From Acidovorax sp. NB1 (GTDB lineage: Bacteria > Pseudomonadota > Gammaproteobacteria > Burkholderiales > Burkholderiaceae_C), in the NCBI RefSeq assembly GCF_005405905.1, contig NZ_BJHU01000009.1, positions 124,001-188,000 on the forward strand: a stretch of 64,000 nucleotides of DNA. Reading direction: 5' to 3'. Made by a program: the position numbers and the translations under genes. Positions 53,971 through 61,952 of this stretch are shown here, one piece after another. The notes beneath the pieces are model-generated. The model saw nothing but the letters and a program-made list of their open reading frames with translations. It was not told the DNA's origin and made no database searches. Within the stretch, counting starts at the first letter, position 1. Each line of letters begins with the position of its first letter.

Positions 53971-54570
53971 TCAGACGGGCTTGTTGCGCTCCAAAAGGTA
54001 TAGCAACTGCGCGCGCGCCTCGGGCCACTCGCCCGCGCGCATGCTGTACATCACTGTGTCGCGGATGGTGCCGTCGCGGCGCAGCGCATGGCCACGGATC
54101 ACGCCATCTTTTTTGGCGCCCAGGCGCTCGATGGCCTTTTGCGAGGCGAAGTTGTAGTTGTCGGTGCGCCAGCCCACCACGTTGCAGCCCAGGGTGTCGA
54201 AGGCGTGCTGCAACAGCAGTAGTTTGCAGGTGGTGTTGACATGGCTGCGCTGCGCGCTCTGGCAGTACCAGGTGTAGCCAATCTCGACCCGTTTCACGGC
54301 AGGCAGGATGTCGTGGAAGCTGGTGCAGCCCAGCACCTTGCTGGTGGCGTCATCGACCACGGCAAACGCAAAGCGGTGGCCTTCTTCGCGGCCCTTCAGG
54401 GCGGTTTCGATGTAGGCGCGGGTGTCCTGCGGCTCGGGCACTGAGGTCACGCGCAGCTTCCACAGCTCGCCGTCGGCAGCTGCCAAACGCAGGCCTTCTT
54501 CGTGCGCCAGGGCCAGGGGCTCTAGGCGCACTCCGCGGTCGCGCAGGGTGATGGGTTCTACAAAGGCCAT
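53971..54570 (-). CDS. GNAT-family N-acetyltransferase (RimL-like)
   Basis: 199 residues. The acetyl-CoA fold shows ITLRDRGVRLEPL at the start, VEIGYTWYCQSAQRSHVNTTCKLLLLQHAF (motif A region) and NVVGWRTDNYNFASQKAIERLGAKKDGVIRGHAL (motif B). RimL/RimJ-type enzymes acetylate protein N termini or small amines; the substrate is unknown. It lies inside the MoxR-VWA series, 22 bp after the small membrane protein gene. Confidence 0.88.
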   Translation of the reverse strand: MAFVEPITLRDRGVRLEPLALAHEEGLRLAAADGELWKLRVTSVPEPQDTRAYIETALKGREEGHRFAFAVVDDATSKVLGCTSFHDILPAVKRVEIGYTWYCQSAQRSHVNTTCKLLLLQHAFDTLGCNVVGWRTDNYNFASQKAIERLGAKKDGVIRGHALRRDGTIRDTVMYSMRAGEWPEARAQLLYLLERNKPV

Positions 54571-54592
54571 GGGTCTTGTTCCGGGCGCTTCG

Positions 54593-54829
54593 TCAGCTTT
54601 TGGAGGACTTGCTGCGGCGACTGGCCTGCCAGCGTTTGGCTGCATGCAGGCCCAGGCCACCGCCCAGGCCGACCAGGGCAATGCCAATCAGGGCCGAGGT
54701 GCCATAGCCGGGGGCAAAGATGTCCATGCCCAGCCATTGGCCCAGCCAGAAACCGGCCAGCGCGCCTCCGACAAATCCGACCGCGTCGGAGATGCCGTCC
54801 GCGAGGGAGGGGGGATTGGGGGCGGTCAT
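54593..54829 (-). CDS. Small glycine-rich membrane protein
   Basis: 78 residues with two hydrophobic segments (AVGFVGGALAGFWLGQWLG and SALIGIALVGLGGGLGLHA) and a basic, serine-rich tail. No family was recognised. It is 17 bp from the MoxR gene and 22 bp from the GNAT gene, so it probably belongs to the same transcript. Confidence 0.65.
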   Translation of the reverse strand: MTAPNPPSLADGISDAVGFVGGALAGFWLGQWLGMDIFAPGYGTSALIGIALVGLGGGLGLHAAKRWQASRRSKSSKS

Positions 54830-54846
54830 GGGCGGGCCGTCCGAAA

Positions 54847-55701
54847 TCAGCGGTTGCGCTGGTTCATGAACACCAGCTTCTCAAACAGGCTCACGTCCTG
54901 CTCGTTCTTCAGCAGCGCGCCCACCAGCGGCGGCACGGCCACCTTGTTGTCGGCGCTTTGCAGGGCGGTGAGGGGGATGTCTTCGGCCACCAGCAGCTTG
55001 AGCCAGTCGATCAGTTCGCTGGTCGATGGTTTCTTTTTCAGGCCCGGCAGGTTGCGCACGTCATAGAACGTCTTCATCGCCACGCTGAGCAGTTCGCTTT
55101 TGAGCGTAGGAAAGTGCACGTTGATGATCTGCCGCATGGTGTCGGCTTCGGGGAACTTGATGAAGTGAAAGAAGCAGCGGCGCAGGAAGGCGTCGGGCAA
55201 CTCCTTCTCGTTGTTCGACGTGATGAACACCAGCGGGCGGTGCTTGGCCTTGATGAGTTCGCGCGTCTCGTAGCAGTAGAACTCCATGCGGTCGATTTCG
55301 CGCAGCAGGTCGTTCGGGAACTCGATGTCGGCCTTGTCGATCTCGTCGATCAACAGCGCCACAGGGCGGTCGGCCGTGAAGGCCTGCCACAGCACGCCCT
55401 GCACGATGTAGTTGCGGATGTTCTTCACGCGCTCGGCGCTGTCGCCATCATTGAGCTGGCTGTCGCGCAGGCGGCTCACCGCGTCGTATTCATACAGGCC
55501 CTGCTGGGCCTTGGTGGTGGACTTGATGTGCCATTGCAACAGAGGCATATCGAGCGCCTGCGCCACTTCCTCGGCCAGCATCGTCTTGCCCGTGCCGGGC
55601 TCGCCCTTGATCAGCAGCGGCCGTTGCAGCGTGATGGCAGCGTTCACGGCCAGCATCAGGTCTTGGGTGGCGACGTAGTTCTGAGAGCCTTGGAATTTCA
55701 T
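54847..55701 (-). CDS. MoxR-family AAA+ ATPase
   Basis: 284 residues. Walker A is GEPGTGKTM, Walker B ALLIDEIDKAD, sensor 1 VFITSNNEKELPDAFLRRC. The MoxR family ends with a lid domain (TSELIDWLKLLVAEDIP). With a VWA protein these ATPases act as chaperones for enzyme maturation or membrane complexes. The ATG at 55701 begins MKFQGSQNYVATQDL, the family start; the frame upstream is open but not conserved. It is divergent from the cytochrome c4 gene, 106 bp apart. Confidence 0.93.
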   Translation of the reverse strand: MKFQGSQNYVATQDLMLAVNAAITLQRPLLIKGEPGTGKTMLAEEVAQALDMPLLQWHIKSTTKAQQGLYEYDAVSRLRDSQLNDGDSAERVKNIRNYIVQGVLWQAFTADRPVALLIDEIDKADIEFPNDLLREIDRMEFYCYETRELIKAKHRPLVFITSNNEKELPDAFLRRCFFHFIKFPEADTMRQIINVHFPTLKSELLSVAMKTFYDVRNLPGLKKKPSTSELIDWLKLLVAEDIPLTALQSADNKVAVPPLVGALLKNEQDVSLFEKLVFMNQRNR

Positions 55702-55807
55702 GGGGGAAAACACCGGATCGTTGATGAATGGGCTTGACAGGGCGCTGGCTATAATCAACGGCTGATCAGAGCCCAGAGCTGAACTTCCACGAGATTGTGC
55801 GCGCAAA

Positions 55808-56470
55808 ATGAACAAAACGCTGACCACGCTATTTGCCCTGGCTGTCGCTTCCGTGACCGCTATCTCCCATGCCCAGGAAGCCAAAGGCGACGTGGAAGCA
55901 GGCAAGCAAAAGATCGCCATGTGCATCGGCTGCCATGGCATCCCGGGCTACCAGGCCAGCTTCCCCGAAGTGCACAAGGTGCCCATGATCTCGGGCCAAA
56001 GCGCCAAGTACATTGCGGCAGCGCTGGTCGCTTACCAAAAGGGTGAGCGCAAGCACCCCACCATGCGCGGCATCGCCGAGTCGCTGTCTGAAAAAGACAT
56101 CGCCGATGTGTCGGCCTATTACGAACAACACGGCAAGACCGGCGCCGAGCTGCCCGCCAAGTCATCGCGCGAACCCAGCGTGCAAGTAGCCGAGCTGCTC
56201 AAGAAGGGCGCGTGCGTGTCCTGCCACGGTGACAACTTCGCCAAGCCCATCGATCCTTCCTACCCCAAGATCGCGGGCCAGCACGCTGACTACCTCTTTG
56301 TGGCGCTCAAGTCTTACAAGGTGGAGAAGAATGCCAGCGTGGGCCGCAACAACGCCATCATGGGTGGCGTGGCCAAGCAGTTCACCAACACTGAGTTGAA
56401 GGCCTTGGCCAACTACATCAGCAGCGTTGACGGCGACCTGCACGTGGTGCCCCAGTCGCGCTTCCGCTGA
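55808..56470 (+). CDS. Diheme cytochrome c4
   Basis: 220 residues. A signal peptide (about 1-22, ending ISHAQ) is followed by two homologous heme domains, with CIGCH and CVSCH as heme-binding sites and methionine ligands likely in HPTMRG and NAIMGGVA. Cytochrome c4 passes electrons between the bc1 complex and terminal oxidases in the periplasm. A TATAAT box lies 53 bp upstream (55750-55755), though a well-placed -35 is not seen. A strong terminator follows. Confidence 0.93.
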   Translation: MNKTLTTLFALAVASVTAISHAQEAKGDVEAGKQKIAMCIGCHGIPGYQASFPEVHKVPMISGQSAKYIAAALVAYQKGERKHPTMRGIAESLSEKDIADVSAYYEQHGKTGAELPAKSSREPSVQVAELLKKGACVSCHGDNFAKPIDPSYPKIAGQHADYLFVALKSYKVEKNASVGRNNAIMGGVAKQFTNTELKALANYISSVDGDLHVVPQSRFR

Positions 56471-56497
56471 TCCGGTCACCCGGCTCACACCCCTGAA

Positions 56498-56520
56498 AGC
56501 CCGCCTTGGCGGGCTTTTTT
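56498..56520 (+). terminator. Rho-independent terminator after cytochrome c4
   Basis: AGCCCGC/GCGGGCT stem (56498-56504 and 56509-56515) with a CTTG loop, then TTTTTT. It separates the cytochrome gene from the antiporter unit. Confidence 0.92.
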
Positions 56521-56634
56521 CATGGGGCTGCTGGCTGAGGCTAATACCTCCGCTATCGGTTTACGGGTCTGCGCCGCATCCCTGAACGCTCCCGAACGCG
56601 CCCTGCGCCTACAAGGGGTTTTAGCGGGTTTTCA

Positions 56635-56717
56635 TACAATGGACGCGGGTGTCGCAGTCATGGTGATTCGGCAGGTTCATGCGCTGGTCGGGCCGCCGCG
56701 CGGCTTTTCTGCGACCC
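56635..56717 (+). promoter_or_regulatory. Promoter -10 and structured 5' leader, candidate cation riboswitch
   Basis: A -10 box TACAAT at 56635-56640 would place the transcript start near 56647. From there, GG-t-GTCGCAG (56648-56657) can pair with CTGCGACCC (56709-56717), which touches the ATG. Alternatively GGTCG (56686-56690) pairs with CGACC (56712-56716), enclosing the hairpin GCCGccgcgCGGC. The two pairings exclude each other. The short leader, the antiporter gene and the occluded start resemble the nhaA-I (lithium) riboswitch class, but I cannot align it to a model. Confidence 0.5.
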
Positions 56718-57980
56718 ATGAACACCTCCCCCACCTTGATCCAGGTGGTTGGTGCCGTCCTGTTCGGCCTGGCCATTCTTCACACCTTCTCCACCAAGTA
56801 CTTCGAGCACCTTGCGCACACGCAGCCTCGGCATGCGGGCATCTGGCATCTGCTGGGCGAGGTAGAGGTCGTCTTCGGCTTTTGGGCGATGGTGCTCATG
56901 CTGTTCATGTTCTCCATCAGCGGCAAGCAGGAGGCCACCGCCTACCTGGACTCTCGCAATTTCACCGAACCGCTGTTCGTGTTCGCGATCATGGTGATAG
57001 CCGCCACCCGGCCCATCCTGGAACTGTCTGGGGTGCTCGTCCGGGCGATTGCCGCCTTGTTGCCGGTGCAGCGCGGCATGGCCATGTACTTTGTGGTCCT
57101 GGCGTTCGTGCCGCTGCTCGGGTCGTTCATCACCGAACCGGCGGCGATGACGCTGGCCGCGCTGATGCTGCGGGACACGCTGTTCTCTCACCCCATCTCC
57201 AGTCGGCTCAAGTATTCGACCATCGGTGTGCTGTTCGTGAACATCTCCATTGGTGGAACGCTCACTTCCTTTGCGGCGCCACCCGTGCTGATGGTGGCTG
57301 CCAAGTGGAACTGGGACATCTGGTTCATGCTGTCCCACTTTGGCTGGAAGGCAGCGGTGGCCGTGCTCATCAATGCGGCCATCGCGATGCTGATCTTCCG
57401 TAACCAGCTGGGCCACATGGGCCGCAAGATCCCTGCTTCCGAGTTCCCCGTGCCGTGGACCGTGACGGGCGTGCACCTTGCCTTCCTGGTGTTGGTGGTG
57501 GTGTTTGCTCACCATCCGGCCGTGTTTCTGGGCCTGTTCCTGTTCTTCATGGGGTTCACCACCGCTTACCAGCGCTACCAAAGCCCGCTGATCTTGCGCG
57601 AAGCGCTGCTGGTGGCGTTCTTCCTAGCTGGCTTGGTGGTGCTGGGCGGCCTGCAGCAATGGTGGCTGCAGCCCGTGCTCATGAAGATGGACGCCAACGC
57701 CGTGTTCTTTGGGGCGGCGGTGCTTACCGCGTTCACCGACAACGCTGCGCTGACCTACCTGGGCTCGCTGGTCGAAGGCCTGAGCGACGAGTTCAAGGTG
57801 GCCTTGGTGGCGGGCGCCGTCACGGGGGGTGGCCTGACGGTGATTGCCAATGCGCCCAACCCGGCTGGGGCATCCATCTTGAAGGAGAAGTTTTCGGACG
57901 GCGTCATCAACCCGCTGGGCCTGCTGCTGGGGGCCTTGCCGCCTACGCTGGTGGCGGTGATTGCGTTTCGGGTGTTATAG
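56718..57980 (+). CDS. Putative Na+/H+ antiporter family protein
   Basis: 420 residues with about 11-12 hydrophobic segments. Conserved-looking patches are LGSFITEPAAMTLAALMLRD, GTLTSFAAPPVLMVAAKW and FTDNAALTYLGSLVEGL, with charged residues inside helices as in cation antiporters. The family is usually annotated as a putative Na+/H+ antiporter; transport has not been shown here. The ATG at 56718 comes right after the structured leader, with no visible Shine-Dalgarno. It has its own transcription unit between terminator 56498-56520 and 57980. Confidence 0.87.
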   Translation: MNTSPTLIQVVGAVLFGLAILHTFSTKYFEHLAHTQPRHAGIWHLLGEVEVVFGFWAMVLMLFMFSISGKQEATAYLDSRNFTEPLFVFAIMVIAATRPILELSGVLVRAIAALLPVQRGMAMYFVVLAFVPLLGSFITEPAAMTLAALMLRDTLFSHPISSRLKYSTIGVLFVNISIGGTLTSFAAPPVLMVAAKWNWDIWFMLSHFGWKAAVAVLINAAIAMLIFRNQLGHMGRKIPASEFPVPWTVTGVHLAFLVLVVVFAHHPAVFLGLFLFFMGFTTAYQRYQSPLILREALLVAFFLAGLVVLGGLQQWWLQPVLMKMDANAVFFGAAVLTAFTDNAALTYLGSLVEGLSDEFKVALVAGAVTGGGLTVIANAPNPAGASILKEKFSDGVINPLGLLLGALPPTLVAVIAFRVL

Positions 57981-58042
57981 GTGCAAGGAACAACGCTGGG
58001 CTGCCTGGCGGCGAAGCATGGCAAGGGGCCTAAGGTGCACGT

Positions 58043-58504
58043 CTATCTCTGCCCGCGAAAACTTCGCCATTGCACGTGGGTGAACCAGGCGCACACACCA
58101 CCGAGCCCCGCGTAGAAGGCAAACAGGCTCCAATCCACCGCTGGAAAGTGCGAGACATCGCTGATCACCGCAGACGCGCTGATCGCGCACAGAAGGCCGG
58201 AGAGCAGCGCCAAGATCAAGGCAATGGACCGTTCCACGCCGGACTTGACCTGCTCCATGGTGTGTTGAGTTTGTTGCCAGGCGTCTGCCGCATCTTTGAG
58301 TGGGCCATCGGCCTGCGCAGCCAGTGCCTGCGCGATGTTGTGCTTTTCCACCAAGGCCGCAAAGTCGCCTTGTCGGGGGCGTGCCGCACATCTGCGCCAC
58401 CAAAAGCCCCCAAAAACCAAGGCAATGGCCAGAAGAATGAGACCTGCGTACAGCAATTGGTCTTGCCATGGGACCGTGGATGCATGAAGCAGGTAGTGAA
58501 GCAT
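58043..58504 (-). CDS. Small membrane protein with helical middle
   Basis: 153 residues with an N-terminal helix (about 18-38, LLYAGLILLAIALVFGGFWW), a soluble helical stretch with AQALAAQADGPLKDAADAWQQTQHTMEQVKSGVE, and two further helices (about 95-115 and 125-143). I do not recognise a family. No ribosome site is evident, and another open frame overlaps it, but the clean membrane pattern favours this one. It is convergent with the antiporter gene. Confidence 0.6.
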   Translation of the reverse strand: MLHYLLHASTVPWQDQLLYAGLILLAIALVFGGFWWRRCAARPRQGDFAALVEKHNIAQALAAQADGPLKDAADAWQQTQHTMEQVKSGVERSIALILALLSGLLCAISASAVISDVSHFPAVDWSLFAFYAGLGGVCAWFTHVQWRSFRGQR

Positions 58505-58569
58505 GGGCTGTCGGTTGGTGCGATCTGAGGGCGGGCATTGGTTGCCTCTAGCGAATTGACCGCGGCAGT

Positions 58570-59004
58570 TCAGTCACGCGTGGCGCGGCGTTGCACGGCG
58601 GCAATGTAGGCGTTGCCATCCGGCGGTCTGCCGGAGCGCTGGCTCTCCCACAGCATCTCGCCCAGGCAGTCCATGGCGGCGTGGTGTGCGTCGTGCAGCG
58701 AGTCGAGGCGTGCTGTCAGCAACTCGACCGCCTGGCGGATGCCACGGGGCTGGTCGATGCTGCACTGTTCGCTGATCGACAGGTGCATCGACAGGTGCAA
58801 AAACGGATTGGTCTGGTCCGGTGTTTCGTCGTAGTTGCGCGCCACGGCGGCGTCGGCATCCGACAGGTCGGCGTGGTATTCGGGGTGCTCGGCGATCCAC
58901 AGGCTGGCCAAAGTTTCGATGGCTTCCATGGGGGCGCCGCTCTGGGTCTTGGCGTGCACGCCGCACAGAAAGCGGCGCACATCGGCTTGGGAGGGGCTGA
59001 ACAT
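58570..59004 (-). CDS. DUF1841 domain protein
   Basis: 144 residues covering the DUF1841 domain: MFSPSQADVRRFLCGVH, the central NPFLHLSMHLSISEQCSIDQPRGIRQ and the C-terminal DCLGEMLWESQRSGRPPDG. Histidines in HLSMHLSISEQ could bind metal, but function is unknown. ATG at 59004 is the family start; the frame continues upstream through a low-complexity GC-rich region. Confidence 0.88.
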   Translation of the reverse strand: MFSPSQADVRRFLCGVHAKTQSGAPMEAIETLASLWIAEHPEYHADLSDADAAVARNYDETPDQTNPFLHLSMHLSISEQCSIDQPRGIRQAVELLTARLDSLHDAHHAAMDCLGEMLWESQRSGRPPDGNAYIAAVQRRATRD

Positions 59005-59064
59005 GGAGCGTGAGGGTAGCACGCAGGGCAAGGGCCTGGCACGCGCAGGGGCTGTGAGGGCAGG

Positions 59065-59088
59065 GCGGTGCGGTGCGGTGCGGTGCGG
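59065..59088. repeat. Short tandem repeat (GCGGT)n
   Basis: Four perfect GCGGT units at 59065-59084 followed by a partial one. It lies 61 bp upstream of the DUF1841 gene start in the gap to the divergent small membrane protein. Confidence 0.7.
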
Positions 59089-59231
59089 GTCGCGCCCGCG
59101 CGCTACAGGGCGCCGGGGCGGCGTCCTACGCGGGCGGCGGGTTCCCGCACCTACATTGGGCTGGCGCAAAGGCAGGGAGCCGGGTCCCCTTTGTTGCAGT
59201 CCTCAAAACCCGGCATGTTGGGAGAACTGTC

Positions 59232-59453
59232 ATGAAGGCAATGCGAATTGTGGGTGTGCTGCTGCTGGTGCTGGGCTTGGCCGGATTTTTGACCGGTGGC
59301 TTCAGCTTTACCAAGGACACCACCCAGGCCAAGCTGGGGCCACTAGAGCTCACCGTGAAGGAAAAAGAGTCCGTCAACATTCCGCAGTGGATGAGCCTGG
59401 GCGCGATGGTGCTGGGTGGCGTGGTGCTGGTGCTGGGCTTTCGCAAGAACTGA
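59232..59453 (+). CDS. Small membrane protein of 73 residues
   Basis: Two hydrophobic segments (about 5-24, IVGVLLLVLGLAGFLTGGF, and 54-70, LGAMVLGGVVLVLGF) flank a short periplasmic or cytoplasmic loop with TQAKLGPLELTVKEKES. It resembles a common class of small two-helix proteins with no assigned role. GGGAG precedes the ATG at a good distance. Confidence 0.75.
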   Translation: MKAMRIVGVLLLVLGLAGFLTGGFSFTKDTTQAKLGPLELTVKEKESVNIPQWMSLGAMVLGGVVLVLGFRKN

Positions 59454-59524
59454 GGTCGCCCACCGTTCACCCGTCGCGGCGAGCTGCTGGGGTTGAGGCT
59501 CCGGCCCTTGCCCTATCCACGTAA

Positions 59525-59613
59525 GACGAGCGCTGGAGCTTCAGTTTCAGGCGTTTCAGGCGCTCGTCGCGATGGGTGACCCCCAACTCCCTTTGGGGAT
59601 CTTCCGCTCACCC
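59525..59613. terminator. Two hairpins between convergent genes
   Basis: GACGAGCGC (59525-59533) pairs with GCGCTCGTC (59560-59568). Then GGGTGA (59574-59579) pairs with TCACCC (59608-59613), enclosing CCCCAA/TTTGGGG. They fill the gap between the small membrane protein and the IclR gene and may end both transcripts. Confidence 0.5.
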
Positions 59614-59621
59614 AAAGGCGC

Positions 59622-60422
59622 CTATCCCCTCGGCGCCCCCATCATGCGCGAGATGGTCCGTGCCGCGCTCAGCAGTGCGGGCAGCAGGCTCTCCTGCATC
59701 ATGGCCGCACTCGTGCGATTGGCCTGACCGCTGATGTTGAGCGCCGCCACCGTCTGCCCTGTGCGGTTGGTCAGCGGCGCAGCAATCGAAATCAATCCCT
59801 CTTCCAGCTCCTGGTTCACCAGACACCAGCCTTGTTGCCGTGCCTGACGGATGTGCGCCAGCAGCGCCTCCATATCCGTGGTGGTGTTCGCCGTAAAGCG
59901 CTGCATGGGGTGGCCCTCCAGTCGGGCCTGCAGTTCGTCGTCCGGCAGCCCGGCCAGCAGCATGCGGCCCATGGAGGTCCAGCACGCGGGCAGGCGCGAG
60001 CCCACGCCCAGCGTGGTGCGCATGATCTTGTGCGTGGGCACGCGCAGCACATAGACGATGTCCAGGCCGTCGAGCACGGCGGCCGATGACGACTCGCGCA
60101 CCTCTTCCACGAGGTCTTCCATCACCGGCTCGGCCAGGTTCCAGATGGGCAGCGAGGACAGGTATGCAAACCCCAGGTCCAGGATGCGCGGGCTCAGGCG
60201 AAACAGCTTGCCGTCCGTCTCCACATAGCCCAGCGTCTGCAGCGTGAGCAGGATCCGGCGCGCGCCTGCGCGGGTTAGGCCCGTCTGCGCGGCGACTTCA
60301 CTCAAGGTTTGCTGCGGTGTGGCCGCGCTGAACGAGCGGATCACCTCCAGCCCGCGCGCGAACGACTGCACATAGCTGTCGCTCGGTTTGGGGTCTTTGG
60401 CTTCAGGGGTTTGGGAATTCAT
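59622..60422 (-). CDS. IclR-family regulator (PcaR/PobR type)
   Basis: 266 residues. The N-terminal winged helix (about 20-80, QTLSEVAAQTGLTRAGARRILLTLQTLGYVE) is followed by the IclR effector domain (about 95-255, SSSAAVLDGLDIVYVLRVPTHKIMR, GLISIAAPLTNRTGQTVAALNIS). It is divergent from pcaI with 93 bp between starts, so control of the pcaIJF genes by beta-ketoadipate or an upstream aromatic is likely. Three GCGAACA-type half-sites occur in that gap. Confidence 0.93.
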   Translation of the reverse strand: MNSQTPEAKDPKPSDSYVQSFARGLEVIRSFSAATPQQTLSEVAAQTGLTRAGARRILLTLQTLGYVETDGKLFRLSPRILDLGFAYLSSLPIWNLAEPVMEDLVEEVRESSSAAVLDGLDIVYVLRVPTHKIMRTTLGVGSRLPACWTSMGRMLLAGLPDDELQARLEGHPMQRFTANTTTDMEALLAHIRQARQQGWCLVNQELEEGLISIAAPLTNRTGQTVAALNISGQANRTSAAMMQESLLPALLSAARTISRMMGAPRG

Positions 60423-60447
60423 ACGTATGCCAACTATAATTCTTTAA

Positions 60448-60476
60448 GCGAACATTTGTTCTTTATGCGAACAAAT
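60448..60476. promoter_or_regulatory. Candidate IclR operator for the pca genes
   Basis: GCGAACATTTGTTC (60448-60461) contains the palindrome GAACATTTGTTC; a further direct copy GCGAACAAAT starts at 60467. This palindrome-plus-direct-repeat layout is known for PcaU-type sites. A TATAAT box lies at 60435-60440, 18 bp from TTGGGA (60411-60416), so the operator would overlap the start of transcription. Confidence 0.55.
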
Positions 60477-60515
60477 TTCAGAGAGACAACACAAGCAAAC
60501 CTAGAAAGCGTTGCA

Positions 60516-61217
60516 ATGATCAACAAACTGGCGGACTCGGTGGCCCAGGCCCTTGCGGGGGTGAAGGATGGTGCCACGGTGTTGATAGGAGGCTTCGGCA
60601 CGGCCGGGATTCCGGGCGAGCTGATCGACGGCCTCATCGCCCAGGGTGCGCGGGACCTCACCGTGGTCAACAACAACGCTGGCAATGCCGACCAGGGCCT
60701 GGCCGCGCTGCTCAAGGCCGGGCAGGTGCGCAAGATCATCTGCAGCTTTCCGCGCCAGGTCGATAGTTATGTGTTCGATGAGCTGTACCGCAGTGGCAAG
60801 CTCGAACTCGAACTCGTGCCCCAGGGCAATCTGGCCGAGCGCCTGCGCGCTGCGGGCGCGGGCATCGGCGCCTTCTTCTGCCCTACGGCGCATGGCACGG
60901 AGCTGGCCGCCGGTAAGGAGACGCGTGAGATCAATGGCAAACACTACGTGCTTGAATACCCCATCCACGGTGACGTGGCCCTGATCAAGGCCGAGAAGGG
61001 CGACCGCTGGGGCAACCTCACCTACCGCATGTCGGCGCGCAACTTTGGCCCGGTGATGGCCACTGCTGCCAAGACCACGATTGCCACCGTGCACGAAGTG
61101 GTGGAGCTGGGCACGCTGGACCCCGAGGCCATCGTCACCCCCGGCATCTACGTGAGCCATGTGGTAAGGATCGCGCGCACCGCTACCCAGGCGGGTGGGT
61201 TCAAGAAATCAGCATGA
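60516..61217 (+). CDS. pcaI: 3-oxoadipate CoA-transferase subunit A
   Basis: 233 residues. The N-terminal VKDGATVLIGGFGTAGIPGELI and NNAGNADQGLAALLKAG are typical of the alpha subunit of the 3-oxoacid CoA-transferase family; PTAHGTELAAGKETREI follows. With PcaJ it moves CoA from succinyl-CoA to 3-oxoadipate. ATG at 60516 (MINKLADSV) is the family start; an in-frame ATG at 60465 lies within the operator and is less likely. It is followed by pcaJ after 29 bp. Confidence 0.94.
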   Translation: MINKLADSVAQALAGVKDGATVLIGGFGTAGIPGELIDGLIAQGARDLTVVNNNAGNADQGLAALLKAGQVRKIICSFPRQVDSYVFDELYRSGKLELELVPQGNLAERLRAAGAGIGAFFCPTAHGTELAAGKETREINGKHYVLEYPIHGDVALIKAEKGDRWGNLTYRMSARNFGPVMATAAKTTIATVHEVVELGTLDPEAIVTPGIYVSHVVRIARTATQAGGFKKSA

Positions 61218-61246
61218 AATTGGCACCTACCGCCTGAGGAGTAAGC

Positions 61247-61909
61247 GTGAGTAGCTATCAAAAGCGTAGTAAAGACGAGTTGGCCCAGCGTGTGGCGCAA
61301 GACATCCACGACGGCGCCTACGTCAACCTGGGCATCGGCCAGCCGACCTTGGTCGCCAACCACATCCCCGAGGGTCGCGAGGTCATCCTGCAAAGCGAAA
61401 ACGGCATTCTGGGCATGGGCCCGGCGCCCGCTGCGGGACTGGAGGATTACGACCTCATCAACGCGGGCAAGCAGCCCGTGACGTTGCTGCCCGGCGGCGC
61501 GTACTTCCACCACGCCGACAGCTTCGCGATGATGCGCGGCGGCCACCTGGACATTTGCGTGCTGGGCGCGTTCCAGGTGTCGGCCACGGGCGACCTGGCC
61601 AACTGGAGCACGGGTGAGCCCGGCGCCATCCCCGCCGTGGGCGGGGCGATGGACCTGGCCATTGGCGCCAAGCAAACCTGGGTGATGATGGACCTGCTGA
61701 CCAAGCAGGGCGCGAGCAAGATCGTCACGCAATGCAGCTACCCGCTCACCGGTGTCGCGTGCGTGAAGCGTATCTACACCGATCTGTGCACACTGGCCTG
61801 CACGCCCACCGGGCTGCAGCTCATCGACACCGTGCCCGGCCTGTCGCTGGCGGAGCTGGAGCAACTGGTGGGCCTGCCCATCCGGGCCCCGCAGACCACG
61901 GCGGCCTGA
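61247..61909 (+). CDS. pcaJ: 3-oxoadipate CoA-transferase subunit B
   Basis: 220 residues. The beta-subunit signature LGIGQPTLVANHIPEG and the catalytic glutamate in QSENGILGMGP are present, then GGAYFHHADSFAMMRGGHLD. A GTG start at 61247 follows a GAGGA ribosome site. It forms the heteromeric transferase with PcaI and is 43 bp before pcaF. Confidence 0.95.
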   Translation: MSSYQKRSKDELAQRVAQDIHDGAYVNLGIGQPTLVANHIPEGREVILQSENGILGMGPAPAAGLEDYDLINAGKQPVTLLPGGAYFHHADSFAMMRGGHLDICVLGAFQVSATGDLANWSTGEPGAIPAVGGAMDLAIGAKQTWVMMDLLTKQGASKIVTQCSYPLTGVACVKRIYTDLCTLACTPTGLQLIDTVPGLSLAELEQLVGLPIRAPQTTAA

Positions 61910-61952
61910 CCGAACCTATCCAACCCACCCGAGAACCGAGGAGACAAAAACC

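Noticed and set aside
55734..55755. TTGACA plus TATAAT as a cytochrome c4 promoter
   Set aside because: The spacer is only 10 bp; the TATAAT may still be a -10 box with another -35.
57975..58538. 187-codon minus-strand frame overlapping the small membrane protein
   Set aside because: Cys/Arg-rich with no pattern, while the alternative frame has clear membrane helices.
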